From Terana coerulea (lineage: Eukaryota; Basidiomycota; Agaricomycetes; Polyporales; Phanerochaetaceae), in NCBI GenBank assembly GCA_024811115.1, contig JAKOGH010000721.1:682001-746000 (forward strand): a DNA stretch of 64,000 nucleotides, given 5' to 3'. Position numbers and translations under genes: made by a program. Numbering within the stretch: the stretch's first letter is position 1; the number at the start of each line of letters is the position of its first letter. The notes under the pieces were generated by a model. It had not been told where the DNA came from. It worked only from the letters and a program-made list of their open reading frames with translations, and searched no databases. Positions 14,764 to 27,500 of the stretch are shown in pieces.

Positions 14764-16305
14764 ATGAGCTCGCCTGCCTCACTCCGAGACCTGTACGCTC
14801 CGCCGCCAGACACTTGGGCTTTCGGCTCGCAGCCAGCAAACTCTTCGCAGCCAGACCCCGCTCCTGCCGACGCTTCGTCATACCAGTGGTCCACACGTTC
14901 TCCAACCCGGGATATCTTTGGACTATCAGGTGCGGCGCAGGATGAGGATGGCATAGACGCGACGACTGTCGTGAAAGCCTTGGTGACCGGTGCGCTGCTG
15001 CAGTATGCAACTTGCGCGGTCGCTGTACCATGGGAGGTCGGAAAGACACTGTTGCAGGTGCAGTGGGTCCCTCAGGACCTGGATGCCATACCTATCCGTG
15101 ATGCAGTCTTGACAGAACCTGCTGATGATGAAGAGGTACGATTGTGCTTGCTCCTCTCGCAGAGTAACTCCTGATGCGTATCCATGAATCCCGCTAGTCA
15201 AGTGAAGAGTCGCAAGAGGAAGAATCATACTTTGCCGACCCGACCGCTGAGGGTCGTAAGTCCCCTGCGCTACGCCCTACGGACGAAAGAGGCTACGTAA
15301 TTCGACAGGGGATCGCGGACGAGGATGTTGTACCAGAATACATTCTTCCCGTAGGGACGGCGTCCGGCACATGGGACATGATAAAGCGTCTAAGATCCTT
15401 CAGGCCAGAAGGATGGCTGTCGCTTTGGAAAGGTATGTGACATGTCATTCGTCTCTGGGCAGTCCTGATGGTACTCTGTAGGTCTCTTGACCACCACTGT
15501 GTCCGAGCTGCTCTCTTCTGCTTTGCAGCCTGTCGTGCGCTCACTACTGGAGTCCATATTTTCGCCCATTCTGGAGGGGCCGTGGTCCCCACCTGCTTTG
15601 TTCATTCCTGTAGCGACACAAGTCATGACAGGCTTCATCCTGTCCCCGCTCGACCTCGTCCGCACCCGCCTCATGGTACAATCGTCTGTGCCGCGATACA
15701 GGGCTTACTCTGGGCCCATTGACGGTCTCAAAAGTTATACCAACACGAAGGCGGCATCGCCGGCCTGTACCTCCACCCACACCTCTTCCTCCCAACAATC
15801 CTTGACTGCACCCTGCGGTCGCTCGTCCCCTTGCCATGCCCAACATCTTCTCGTCGCACCTGCACGTCACGCCGCAGACTCACCCAGTTGTCGTCAGCTG
15901 CGTCGAGCTCCTCGGAAGTCTGGGGGCCTGCTCATCACTATCCCATTCGAGACCGTCCGGAAGCGGCTGCAGGTTCAGGTCAGGGGTACCGCCAAGCCAC
16001 TTAAGGCGTGCGTCGAGCTGCGCCCGGTACCTTACAACGGCATGGTCGACGCGTTCTGGCACATTCTCACCGAAGAGCGGTCGGATTTGCCCCTGCGTCC
16101 GAAACGCCGCCGCCGCAAGAGCGTTACAGCGAAAGCGAAGGCGGAGGATGAGGTGGAGGCGAAGTCAGACAGTTGGCTGAGGAGTACGGGTATTGGACAG
16201 CTGTACAGAGGTCTTGGGCTTCGTGCAGGTGCTAGTGCGTTAGTGTTCCTGCTGGCATTATCGGTAGGAAGAGAGGAAGCGGATGCGGGATGGGCGGAGC
16301 TTTGA
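14764..16305 (+). CDS. UGO1: Ugo1-type mitochondrial carrier-fold protein
   Basis: This mitochondrial-carrier-fold protein of the outer membrane is needed for mitochondrial fusion in yeast. The N-terminus MSSPASLRDLYAPPPDTWAF is typical of fungal Ugo1. Carrier-like segments follow: TGALLQYATCAVAVPWEVGKTLLQVQ, WLSLWKGLLTTTVSELL, FILSPLDLVRTRLMVQ and ITIPFETVRKRLQVQ, and a last segment IGQLYRGLGLRAGASALVF. Introns are near 15137-15197 and 15432-15480. Three one-base losses break the frame: the A run at 15730-15733 (LKKLYQHEGGIAGLYLHPH resumes after it), near 15832-15834 (LVPLAMPNIF) and the G run at 15922-15926 (LLGSLGGLLITIP). Together they return to the original frame. Protein conservation on both sides argues for sequencing errors rather than decay. 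Confidence 0.85.
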
Positions 16306-16650
16306 TCGACTATTTGCTGGATCCAACTATTGTCTCCCGAGTATATTGCATACGAATTCTCTATTCTTTATCGAAATGAGCCTCGCTGTAATATATGTAC
16401 TTGATTTCTCTTTCTTTTTGCCCAAAGCGCTTACTCGGGAGGCGGCACCGCTCGCGACGTGGCGCAATGGACCCGATCACATTTGATCGAGGGCGGATTT
16501 CACATGTCTCTGTCATGCCCGTCTCACCTGAACTTCAAGTTCTTGCCATGCATCATTGACCTCTGCCCTCACGCGGGTCTATCAACCTAAACGTACATGG
16601 CTTGAAAGCACTCCCATATACTCCTTGACTCAGTATTCATCGCAGCCGCC
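16306..16650. other. Intergenic region between UGO1 and the ABC transporter
   Basis: The 345 bp hold the UGO1 3' end and the promoter of the ABC half-transporter. No further gene or repeat is visible. Confidence 0.5.
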
Positions 16651-19484
16651 ATGCCTCCCTCCCTGACTTCAAGGCTTCGGCCCAACCCAGAACATATTGC
16701 GCGGGTAGCAGCGACATATTCGACTCATAGGCCCACCGTGCAACGCGTTTTGACCGCAGGCTTTGTGCTGTACGTCCTGTCAACGACATACAATTCCCTT
16801 TTCTCGCGCACTGGTGTTCCTGCTCCGAAGAGCAAAGGGAAGGGGAAGGCTGGGCAAGCAGCGGAGAGTAAGAAGCCATCGAGAGTTGCTGTACGTACCA
16901 TGTGTCTGCTCAACTTCGCGATAGGACATGATGCTTCCTGAATAGGTGGACGCAGTGTTCTACCAGCGATTATCGGGCATACTGCGAATCGTCATCCCGG
17001 GCATACGGTCGAAAGAAGCTTTACTTCTGTTCATGCACTCCGCCCTATTGATATTTAGGACTGTGATTTCATTATACGTGGCGGCGCTGGATGGAAGGTC
17101 AGCTCGTTGTTGCATTTCTTCAATTTCCGCGCTGATGCTCTGTCTTGTCATAATTTAGAATAGTTGCATCGCTTGTCCGAGCACAACCAGTTCCATTCCT
17201 CCTCAACATTCTTAAATGGCTCCTTGTAGCTATACCTGCTACGTGGACTAACAGCTGGCTCAGCTACGTTCAAAGCAAGCTCGCACTGGCATACAGAACG
17301 CGTCTGACGAAGGAAATCATCGGAGAGTACCTTGGTGACGAGGAGCAGAACGACAAGGTCTTCTATAAGCTCGGTATGCATTGTTTAAATCATGGTCACT
17401 CCGAAGAATTAACTGACATCATTCAGCCAATCTCGACGATCGCATAAAGAACCCTGATCAGTAAGCTCTTGCTTCAAGACCGCGTCGGAAAGGCCGCTCA
17501 CGGAATGCAGGATGATCACGCATGACATCCAACGGTTCTCCAACCATTTAGCGGCTATATACTCCAATCTTGCGAAGCCCACGTTGGATGTGATTTTGTA
17601 CAACTATCAGCTCTCGCGCAATGTCGGAGCGGAAGGCCTTGTCCTTCTCACAATCCTAGTTCAAGGCTCAGCTGCCCTACGTGCGTGCTCCTTTCCGCTC
17701 ATCACAACATCTGGCTTACATTCCACTGCAGTCAGGGCTCTAACACCGTCTTTTGGAGCATACGCAGCTCAATCGGCGCAGCTTTCGGGCTCCCTCCGAC
17801 ACACGCATTCCCGTCTGGTCGAGTTCTCAGAGGAAATTGCGTTCTTCGGAGGGGAAGAGACAGAAAAGATGCTCGTAGAAAGGGAGTATGCAGGTCTCCT
17901 TAAGCACGAAAATATGGTGCTTCAAAAACGGTGGTGGCATGGCTGTGTGGAGGAAGGTATCGTAAAGTGGCTTTGGGGTAGTTTCGGGGTAAGTTTGTTG
18001 CAAATCTCACTGTATTGCGTACTGATGGGACTTATCGTGGTAGCTGTGTATTTGTGCCATCCCAGTATTTTTCAAGCTTCCTGGAGTTCATAGCATTGAC
18101 CTCGGATCGAGGACCGAAGGTTTCGTGACTAACCGTCGCCTTCTACTCTCTTCATCCGGTATGTCTGTCAGTCAATATTGGCTCAGTTGCATACTCAGTG
18201 CGCTTAGATGCGTTTGGGCGTGTAATGTACTCCTACAAGGACCTTTCAGAGCTAGCAGGGTACACCGCACGTGTGTCGCTCCTCCTCGATACAATGGGGG
18301 ACGTTAGGAAGGGGAAATATGATAAAGCACTTGTCAGCAGTGCGAGCACAGAAGAGAATGCCAAGAGTGCGCATCTTTCCTCACTTCATCAGCTGCGAAT
18401 GTACTTACCTCCTCGAGCAGTCCTCAAAGGTCGTGGTCAAGTCGTCGAGTCAGAAGATATTCAGTTCGAGAACGTGCCGATCGTGACCCCGAATGGCGAC
18501 GTTCTAGTTCGTAGCTTAAGTTTCTATGTCAGGCCTGGGGTATGTCTATCACATCTTTGCGAGAGATGATTGCGTCTAACAAAGTAAGCAGCAACATTTG
18601 CTAATTGTTGGTCCTAATGGTTGCGGCAAATCTTCGTTGTTTCGTATTCTCGGTGGACTTTGGCCAGTGTACGGTGAGCACAACGCATCTTCGTTCGCTG
18701 TACAACATGGGCCTAACCTTGTTAATCAAGGTGGCGTCGTTCGCAAGCCTCCAGCGGATCAGTTCATCCTGATACCACAAAGGCCGTACCTCAGCCTTGG
18801 AACGCTGCGTGACCAGGTGATTTACCCGCACTCGAAAGCCGACATGGAAGCTCGTAGTGCAAGCGACAAGGATCTGCATGATATACTGGCCCATGTTTCA
18901 ATGGACCATATCGTCGAACGTGAAGGCGGATGGGACGTAGCGCGGGAGTGGCGTGAGACTCTGAGCGGTGGCGACCAGCAGAAGATCGCCTGGGCGAGGT
19001 TGTTCTATCACAGGCCCAAGGTAAGCGTTGAAATTGTCTTTGACATACCCTGGTTACTCACGGGAGATCGTCAGTATGCCGTCTTGGACGAAGCGACGTC
19101 GCTCGTACCTGTTGAGATGGAGGGCTTGATGATGCAACACGCAGAGAAGTTGGGCATCACCCTCCTCACTGTTTCGCATCGCCCCTCGTTGTGGAAGTAT
19201 CACTCGATGATTCTTCAATACGATGGACAGGGTGGATATGTCTTGTAAGATCATCCTATTTCTACAATGCAGGATGCTTACTGCTGTCTTCTTAGCACCA
19301 AGCTCGATGCGGAGAAACGGCTTGCGTTGCAGCAAGAAAAGGAGGCACTTGAGGCGAAACTGTCGGAAGTGTGAGTCCTCATGTCCTGCTCGCTATATGG
19401 ACTTCGCATTGATAATTGTATAGGCCAAAGCTAAGAAAGAGGCTAGAGGAGCTGCGTGCCGCTGCTGAGGGTGGTGCGCAATGA
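16651..19484 (+). CDS. Peroxisomal ABC half-transporter (ABCD/Pxa type)
   Basis: This is an ABCD-subfamily half-transporter, which as a dimer imports long-chain fatty acids or acyl-CoAs into peroxisomes for beta-oxidation. The N-terminal half is the membrane domain, with the ABCD hallmark [17 protein letters not shown] (EAA-like loop, about 17830-17885) and [18 protein letters not shown]. The nucleotide-binding domain has Walker [10 protein letters not shown] (about 18613-18640), [18 protein letters not shown], signature LSGGDQQK (about 18961-18985) and Walker B YAVLDEAT (about 19075-19100), followed by the H-loop [12 protein letters not shown] coiled C-terminus ends [10 protein letters not shown]. 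About a dozen short introns are seen, and no frameshift was noticed. Whether it is the Pxa1 or Pxa2 orthologue cannot be decided by eye. Confidence 0.9.
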
Positions 19485-20216
19485 ATGGATTGTACCCATC
19501 GATACCCCTGGATTGTATGTATAGTATCCAACGCTGCTGTCAAGTCTCGGAACGGCTAGAATATCCTGGTAAGTCTCAGTGATTCTGAACGGCGTAACGA
19601 CGTGATCTTCATGCCTTCGTTCTGCTTTGTCTCGACTGAGAAGCAGCGTCAGTGGCAGGCATTTGACCGTCTGTGACCGACGTCAGCGGTGCAAGTCCGG
19701 ATGTTTGCTAATGAAGAGGGATAATGCGGGTAAACGGCGTATGTAGGCTTGCCGATCCAGGAGGCCTGCCTTCTCCGAAGCGTGTGATTCTTGAGAAGTC
19801 CATACTTACTGCGCCAAAATCCATCCGAGCAGAGTACCAGTGAACGTTCGTCGTGGCAGCGTAGCACGATCCCACGACTCGACAGTTTCAGAGTAAGTAG
19901 AGGCCGCAGACGGTGATAGATCGCTGAGAGAGATGTCGTGTGCATTTTGGCGGCTGGTAGCCAATAGCATGAAGAATTCCTGAAAAGGAAAATGTGCGGC
20001 GGTTGTGGCGCTGCGGAGAGAGCCGGGATTGGTTGGAGCGCACAAGTTTGTCACATAGCTCCAGTGGTGATTGGCTGGAGCGCCGCTTGCCGGTGACTTG
20101 TCGTGTGCGGTGTCCCTGATCACCACAATTCTCTCCCCCAACCACCACCTTCTCCTCCATCTCCTCCATCTTCTGTACTCTACTTGCTCTTTTCCTCATT
20201 GAAAAGTTAATTCACG
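19485..20216. other. Intergenic DNA, nothing recognised
   Basis: No conserved gene or repeat is recognised here. The last 100 bp before 20217 are pyrimidine-rich (CTCC repeats near 20150-20170), consistent with the promoter or leader of the following PRELI-domain gene. Confidence 0.5.
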
Positions 20217-20966
20217 ATGCACTACTTCTCCCAAATGTTCAGTTACGAGTAAGTGCCAGCCTCAACCACACGGAGACGGTCTGTTTATGAGCGATTTTTG
20301 CTGCTTGCAGTCACTCATGGTCGCATGTCGTAATTGGGATGTGGCACAAGTACCCAAATCCTCATTGTACCCACGTCGTCACGGTCGATGTACTCGACCG
20401 GACAGTCGATCCAGAAACTGGCATAATCCGGACGGAACGGGTATTGGGTTGCAAGCAGAAGGCGCCAGCATGGATCGTTAAGGTGCGTGTGGAACGTGAT
20501 GAGACAACCACTACACCGTGCTCACTCTTGGGCTCTCACTAGTTTTTTGGCGGTTCAGAAGACGCTTTTGTTCGCGAAGTCTCATTCGTTGACCCTGCGA
20601 ATCAGATGGCCACCATCACATCCGTCAACCTTTCCCTGTCCCAATTCGCTTCTTGCTACGAGAACATCCGGTATTCACCATCAGTGGATGGCAAGACGTC
20701 GTTTATCCAGACAGCAGAGATTCAGACACGGATGAACCTATGGCGGAGTGTGGCAGACAGGCTAGAGCATTGGCTCGTGGATCGATTCGAGCAGAACGCG
20801 CAGCTTGGCAAGATGGGATTCTCAGATGTGTTGCGGAATATGTGGGAAACCAAGCAGCACGACTTGGTGTGTGCGCACGCATGACGTCGAGGCTGGGTGA
20901 CTGTCTCGACACTAGTTGCAGTCGCTGCTTCATCTTATGTCTCCAGGAGCTTTCATGACGCTTTAG
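20217..20966 (+). CDS. PRELI/MSF1-domain protein (Ups family)
   Basis: Four exons encode a protein starting MHYFSQMFSYDHSWSHVV and continuing GMWHKYPNPHCTHVVTVDVL, the characteristic PRELI/MSF1 opening. Family members work in the mitochondrial intermembrane space with Mdm35 to shuttle phosphatidic acid or phosphatidylserine between membranes. The body has PAWIVKFFGG and REVSFVDP, and a C-terminal helix RMNLWRSVADRLEHWLVDRF. Introns lie near 20252-20311, 20481-20542 and 20866-20921. After the last intron the predicted end is SLLHLMSPGAFMTL and TAG at 20964-20966; this last exon is the least certain part. A second PRELI-family gene (UPS1-like) lies at 39.2-40 kb. Confidence 0.85.
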
Positions 20967-21547
20967 ACTTATCATTATTACATAGAGTTGGTACCAAAAG
21001 CGTCATCACTCGACGTCCTACCGAGTCTGGATCTCACACTTGTATTACCCGCACTACTCTAGTAACACGCTTGTTCACCCACACTACTGTGGTAAATAGG
21101 CTCTAGCTAAGTCTGTACTTACTGCTATACGTGCAAATGAGTTGCACATATCCACATGTTCTTTATAAGAATGACATTAATGTGTTTGAAACTGCAAAAG
21201 TTATTCAGTAGTACGCACAAATTCGAGTTCGAGAGGTTGCTCCATGGGTAGTCGGTGACTCGGAAGCGGGCAAGGTTTTCCTTCGTCCGCGTCACTAGCC
21301 AGCGCTCCGCACAAGTTCCCACGCACCAACACACCGACGACCATCGAAAGCCGACGCGTCCAGCTTTGCGACAATTTCTCAACGTTCGGACACCACTCGA
21401 CGACCCTTACGGCCCTGATATTAGATCCAACCCCGACCTTCGCTTACCTCGGCATGCGGAGTACTTAGATTGCAACGCATTTTCAAGTAATAATTGAGCA
21501 CATCGCCTCCCTCGTCATTTTCTGCGGGGCGTAGCGGTGGCAGCTAT
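20967..21547. other. Intergenic DNA, nothing recognised
   Basis: This 580-bp, relatively AT-rich gap separates the PRELI gene from the TFIIIC gene. No gene, repeat or RNA was recognised; it should contain the TFIIIC-subunit promoter. Confidence 0.5.
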
Positions 21548-24500
21548 ATGGACGAATTACTTCATCATTGCTTTCGCGAACTCGCATTCGAGGGAGACCT
21601 TGGTAAGTTTTCCTTTCTATCCAGGATTCATGTACGCCAAAGCGTCCAAAATGCGGTATCGACGCACCGCACCTCAGGGGTTCGAATCCTGCGCTGGTCT
21701 CTTTCTTCGACGACATCAAATCCTGACAATTTCGTCTGACTTCGTTCGCTTCATGCACTAGGCTGCAACGCGTCTCGCCTGCGCGATTTCGTCACCGAGT
21801 TTTACAAGCACAATGGCTCCGGTCAGAAGGTCGACGATGCGTACTGTGCGTTCGTCTGGTCGATGATAGCACCGCAACCCGACGTGCTGGTGGGCACTGT
21901 CTCGGAGGGTGCGGTGGAGGTGACTATTGCACCCCAACCCGAGAGCAGGGGCGAAAAACACGAAGGGCAAATACAAAGACGAAGAAGACGAAGCTGAAGA
22001 GGTTGAGAGGTCAGATGAGCCACCGTTCCGTGTCATACTGGACGCGGCCTCGAAGACCTTGGACGAGCTGAAAGCAGAGCACGGCGACGCACTTCGAATT
22101 GCTATTGAACCGGAAAGAGTTCGCTACGCCCTAACGGGTACGCATATCAGGGTATATGTGCTTCATTCATCGCGTGACTCCACGCTGACTTGTTCTCCAA
22201 CTCCAAGCCCTCCAAGTTGACTCCTACTGTGTACACGGCCTTGCAGCTTATTTCCCGCGGCCGTGAAAATGGTCTAAGTAGAGTCGATTTGAGCAAGAAG
22301 ACTGGCTACGATGCCAAGACCTGTCACTATCTGGTGAACCAACTTATTAGTCTAGATCACATGTACGTGTTACTTCACTACTTATTTGCGAAGACCAAGG
22401 CTCATGTCCGAACTTGAACAGTGTTCAGCGCGACAGAGCAGGCGTCGGAAAGAATCTTTGCATTCACAAGTATTTCTTCGACCGCAGCCCGGCATGGCAA
22501 GCCATCGTTGCGCAGGAGCGTGAGGTAGAACAGGCCGCTGCAGCCAAGGATGAGGAAGAGGAAGATGACGACGCGCCGCTTGCTGGTGTGGATAAAAGTT
22601 TGGCTCCCTCTCCTTTGAACCGATGGACAGCCGGCATCTCTCAAGCTTGCCGATTCTTCGAGTGAGGCTCGAGAAGCTTCTCAAGAAGTGCCCGCACTAC
22701 ATGCACAAAATGTTCAACCTGGTTCGCGCTATCGTAAGTAGTATATAAGGTGAATGCTTATACGACTTGGTTGCTGAATAGTGCTATTCAGGGATTTGCC
22801 AACCCGAGCAAGACGGAGCGTCGGTTCTTCCAAACTCGTATCCGAGAATTGGAGAGCGAGGGCTTCCTAGAGCAGCTGCAAGTGCGTGACAAGAGTGGGA
22901 AGTACGTCAAGTGTGTTCGACTTCTAAACACTGAGGACGTCGAAGATGACGCTCCTGGTGATATTGACTCAGGGCCGATTGAAGAAGGTCTGCTCCGTAT
23001 TTCAGGAATCATCAGTATGCTCACGCCAAGAAAATACATAGGACTTACACCGCTCAAGGCGAACCTCACCCTCCAACGCCAAATCATTGACATTGTACAG
23101 GAGTCAGGCGCCGAGGGCGCGACCATCAACGTAGGCGAATATACCTCGCTATATGCTATGCTAACCGGCGTCGCTCCTAGCAAATCACAGACGCAATGGC
23201 GAACTTCGACAAGCGTGTCATCGACTATCATCTCAATCGCTTCAAGGACAAGCCGGAACCGCCGTCGCACCTAGCTGACCTGCATGTGGCCCAGCTGGCC
23301 GAGACTCACGGTCGTGAACGGCGGTACAAATACTTCACGTTGAGCCACTTCGCACACACCGCAGAGAGGTTTCAGCTGGAGTTTCCGTACCCGGACTCGC
23401 ATCTGGACAATGTCGGCGAATTCCTCCCTGCAGATGCGAGCCAATTCTATCAAGACGAAGCGGAATTCAACCACTTTGTTGATAACTTCCAGGGCGTGAC
23501 AGATGGTGACGGCATTTCAGCCAAGCCGAAGAAGCCGAAGAAGAAGAGAGTGACCATTTCGACCGTTGAGGGCGACCAATCGAAACGAGGCAAGAAGCGG
23601 AAGCACAAGGACACTGAAGACGGGGAATCTGCATCTGCGCCGGTTCCGAAGAAACGAGGCCGCCCTCGTAAACACCCCCTTCCTGGCGATGCCGCTGGCG
23701 ATTCGGTCAGTTTCCCCACTGCCCCTAAGAAACGGGGGCGGCCCCGAAAGCATCCTCTCCCTGAAACGCCGGTGCATGGTGAAGGAGATGAAGACGCTGG
23801 AGAGTCGGCCTCTGCTATAGAGCCCCCAAGAAGAAGCGTGGCCGTCCTCGAAAATATCCCTTGCCTGAAGAAGACTCTGCTCCTATCTCGGCTGACATCC
23901 TTGCCGCTGACGGCGGCGAGGCGCAAGCTTCCCTCTGGGGTGGCACAAGAAAACGCTCGTCAAGATGTCGCGGAGGAAGATGTTCCTGCTTGGGAATCGA
24001 TTTCCACGGCTGACACCCCCAAGAAGAAACGAGGCCGTCCCATGAAACACCCTCTGCCTGAGGACATGCCTACCACTGCCGTTCCCGAGGAGACTCCTGT
24101 CACACGAGCGGACGAAGCTCAGGACCCTTCCGCTTCCGCCACAGAGGTCAACGCCACTCCTGGAGGTGTAACAGAAGACGGTGCAGTTAGTGACTCAGCT
24201 TCTGTCGTTGAGCCGCCCAAGAAGAAACGGGGTCGTCCCAGGAAACATCCTCTGCCTGAGGGCGCGTCAACTACTGTTCCCAAGGACACTCCTGTCACAC
24301 GGGCGGAAGAAGTTCAAGACCCTTCCCCTTCCGCAACAGAAGACGGTGTTGAGGATGACTCGGCTTTCTGTTGTTGAGCCGCCTAAGAAGAAACGCGGTC
24401 GTCCCAGGAAGCACCCTCTACCCGAAGACGCACCTGCAACTCTCTCAACCACCATCTTGTCTGTTACAGCTACAGCAACAAGTCACCCGTCTGATGCCGC

Positions 24501-27500
24501 GCAGACGGTCTCAAAGAGGCGCGGGCGGCCACCGAAGCAGCGCACAGAAGATGAGGCCCCAAACGCTCCAAGAAGACGCGGAAGGTCGGCCAAGCAGAGA
24601 GCTGCACCAGAAGCTCCTAAGAACGATCACGACGCTCCAGACGAAGAAATCGCTGAAGTCCAAGGTGCAGCTGACCCGCATCAGCCTGTTTCTGCAACGG
24701 TGGAGGCTCAGCAGCCTGCGCAGCCAATATCGCACACTCCATTGCCTACGGGGCCAATGGATGAAGACGGCATGGTGGTAGATTCGCCTCATTCGGAACG
24801 CAGTCACGAATCCCACGAATCACCCCGTGTTCTCCAGCCTTCTCAGTCGTCTGTTGTCACCAACGCAGCTCCTACCCATACAACTACTCCCTCCGCGCAC
24901 GGTGCATCTCGGCTCAGCGAGCCTGCGGATAGACCAGGGAATGACACGAGAGACGCGGCACATACTGCACTTAGCAGTGACAACGCCATCGACCCTGCGT
25001 TGTTGGCCATGGAGCCTCCGGATCCGACACCAGAAGAAGTACGTAACTTTTCGTACGATTATAAATTCGTACATCGGTCGCTAAGTACTCACATCATCTC
25101 CACTCATTGTAGAACGTCGAGAATCATCTACAGCAGGATGCCGCCCTTATGAACAGACCTAAACGACAAACGGCCGACCATCCGTCCGAGGGGCCTTCAG
25201 CCAAGCGTCCCAAGACGGAGACGGGCTATTACTCGAAACTCAATATCACGCTGTCCCGGCGGGTAAAAGAAGTTTTACAAGTCATAGAGGACCACGGAGG
25301 CATTGCCAACACCAGCGTCAAGGAGTTCTACGAAGCGCATACGGCGTTAGTTGAATCCTTAGCTAAGGCAGGCGAAGCAACCAGCTCCACTGGAGGCTCT
25401 CGTCTTGATAAGCGTACAATGGACGCGACTCTTCGTGAGCTGGAATCACAAGGGAGGATCAAGCTCCTTACAACGACTTTGACTTCAGCGAGTGGGGTAT
25501 CGCGTCCCCTCAGAATAGCGTATCTCATCGACACTCCCGTGGAAACCTTGAATGAGTTTTTGGCGACGATCAGTCGTGCTCACCCTGTCCAGCCGTCCCA
25601 GCCGTCTATCAAGACCCTCGACGAGCACATGGAATTTGGAGGGGACAGAACGAGGAAGGTCGCCCGGCCTCAGGCATCCGTCATCTTGTTGGAAGACGCG
25701 AGTAAACAGCACGATGCCCAAACAGCTACTGAGCTTCTGCGGTCGGACGATGCTACTATCAAGGCGTCGTTGCTCACAGAGCCCAACACGATTGTTCAAC
25801 AGTACGGATTTATCGTTGGAAAGATCGCCCGTGCCAGGGCATTGCACTTACACATCCTCCAGGCATTTGCCGACCGATCTTCTTCTCGCATCATCTCCAC
25901 AGATCCACGCATAATCCAGCTACCATACTTCTACGAGGATCTCCCCGTCTCCGTCTATGCGTCTATCATCTCTTGCCGCTTCCATAGTGAAGATCTTCTT
26001 GAAATGCTTGCACATCCAGAACATCGCCAGACGCCGATCAGTAAACTACCGTTGGATATCGTGGACGCATTCGAAACGAATAAAGCTCGGTCACGGACTA
26101 GGCTGCTGGATAACCTTGCAATACTTCAGAGTCTTGGCCTCGTCGTTCCCCTTCGGGTCTCTCAGTCCGAAGCCCCATTCTTGCAGTGCGCTACAAATGA
26201 CGATGAGCCAGCGTCGTTTGACGCGGCTCCTGCATACGATAGAACGGCGACACTTTCCGCTCCCCAATATTGGCTGTTCAAAGACCACGCTCCCTTACAT
26301 CTGTGGGCTCTCGATGTCGATAGCCCGCCCTACTATCGAGAAGCATCTATCAAGTCCTTATCCCAGGGTGAAGCATTTTGGCAAGAACTTCCAAGGAGTT
26401 TCGTTGGATCGCAAACGCTGCACAAGAATGGCAGAGAACGTTTCTCAGCTCGGTCATGCCACTAATGACCTTGCGGATGTACCGCCTCTGGTCGTGAAGC
26501 TGTTACGCCGGCAGACACAATGGCAAACGACATACAACTTTTCGTGGTTCCAGAAGCAATACCTTCGACAACATGTGAACAAGGCGACCGGTGACACTCC
26601 CTCTTCAGGACGAGGATGGTGGGGTTGCCCAAATTGCTCGAATCGCGACGACTGTTAGTGCTCCGAAGGACCAAGTAGAAGACTTCTATGTTCACGAGCG
26701 CGCGAGGTTAGTCAAAGACATCCAGCGGGTGAAGAAGAGCAGGACGGACAAGCGCAAGCGCAAGGAACAAGACCAGGCTACTCTCGCCCAGAAGGCCGCC
26801 CAAGCGAAGGCACAACGCGAGCGCGATTGGGAAGACATGGTGAAGAGAGTCCATCCAGAACCACTGAAAGGTACTTTCGCTACCCGGGTTCGCGCCGTTC
26901 GCACACGCTTCCTGCAGAGTTCGGGCAGGAATCACGAGCGATGGGAAGATGAGATTAGGAAAGCTATCCAGGAAGCCAGCATACCTGCGAAGAAGGCAGG
27001 CCCCAGCAGCATAGCCATCCCCAGACAGGCTGTGCCGGCACCGCTCCCACTGGCTACGGGCTCCAGAGAGAGGTCGATAGAGGACTTGATCGCTCGGCAA
27101 GGCCCACCTCTCACGAATCAGCCAGAGCGATCCAACAAGAAAAAATTGAAAGGCAGCGATGGCAAGTCGAAAAGCAAAGACGGTGAGCTTTCTTTTTCTT
27201 TCTGGTACTATTTGTGTAGGCCTCTGTGCTTACGCTATATCCAAAAGCCGCAGCGGACAAGTCCAATCGTCGTCGTGCGCGCTTTCAGTGGACTCACGAA
27301 TACGACGAACTTGCACGCGATGCTTCGGTGATCATCAGATCCCGTTGTCGAGAGGGTAGAAGGCTCGAATGGGCGGCGCTTGAGCAAGTTTTCCCTGCCC
27401 TTACGCGCAACCAAGTCCGACAACGTGCCAATCAGCTGAGAGAGCAGCCCGGTGCTGAGACGTATCTCAAACGTCTTGAAGATCGATTTTTCGAGCTATG

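Noticed and set aside
21630..21705. tRNA gene around the GGTTCGAATCC motif
   Set aside because: The T stem pairs poorly, no acceptor stem partner for CGCTGGTCT exists upstream, there is no A box at the right distance and no T4 terminator follows.
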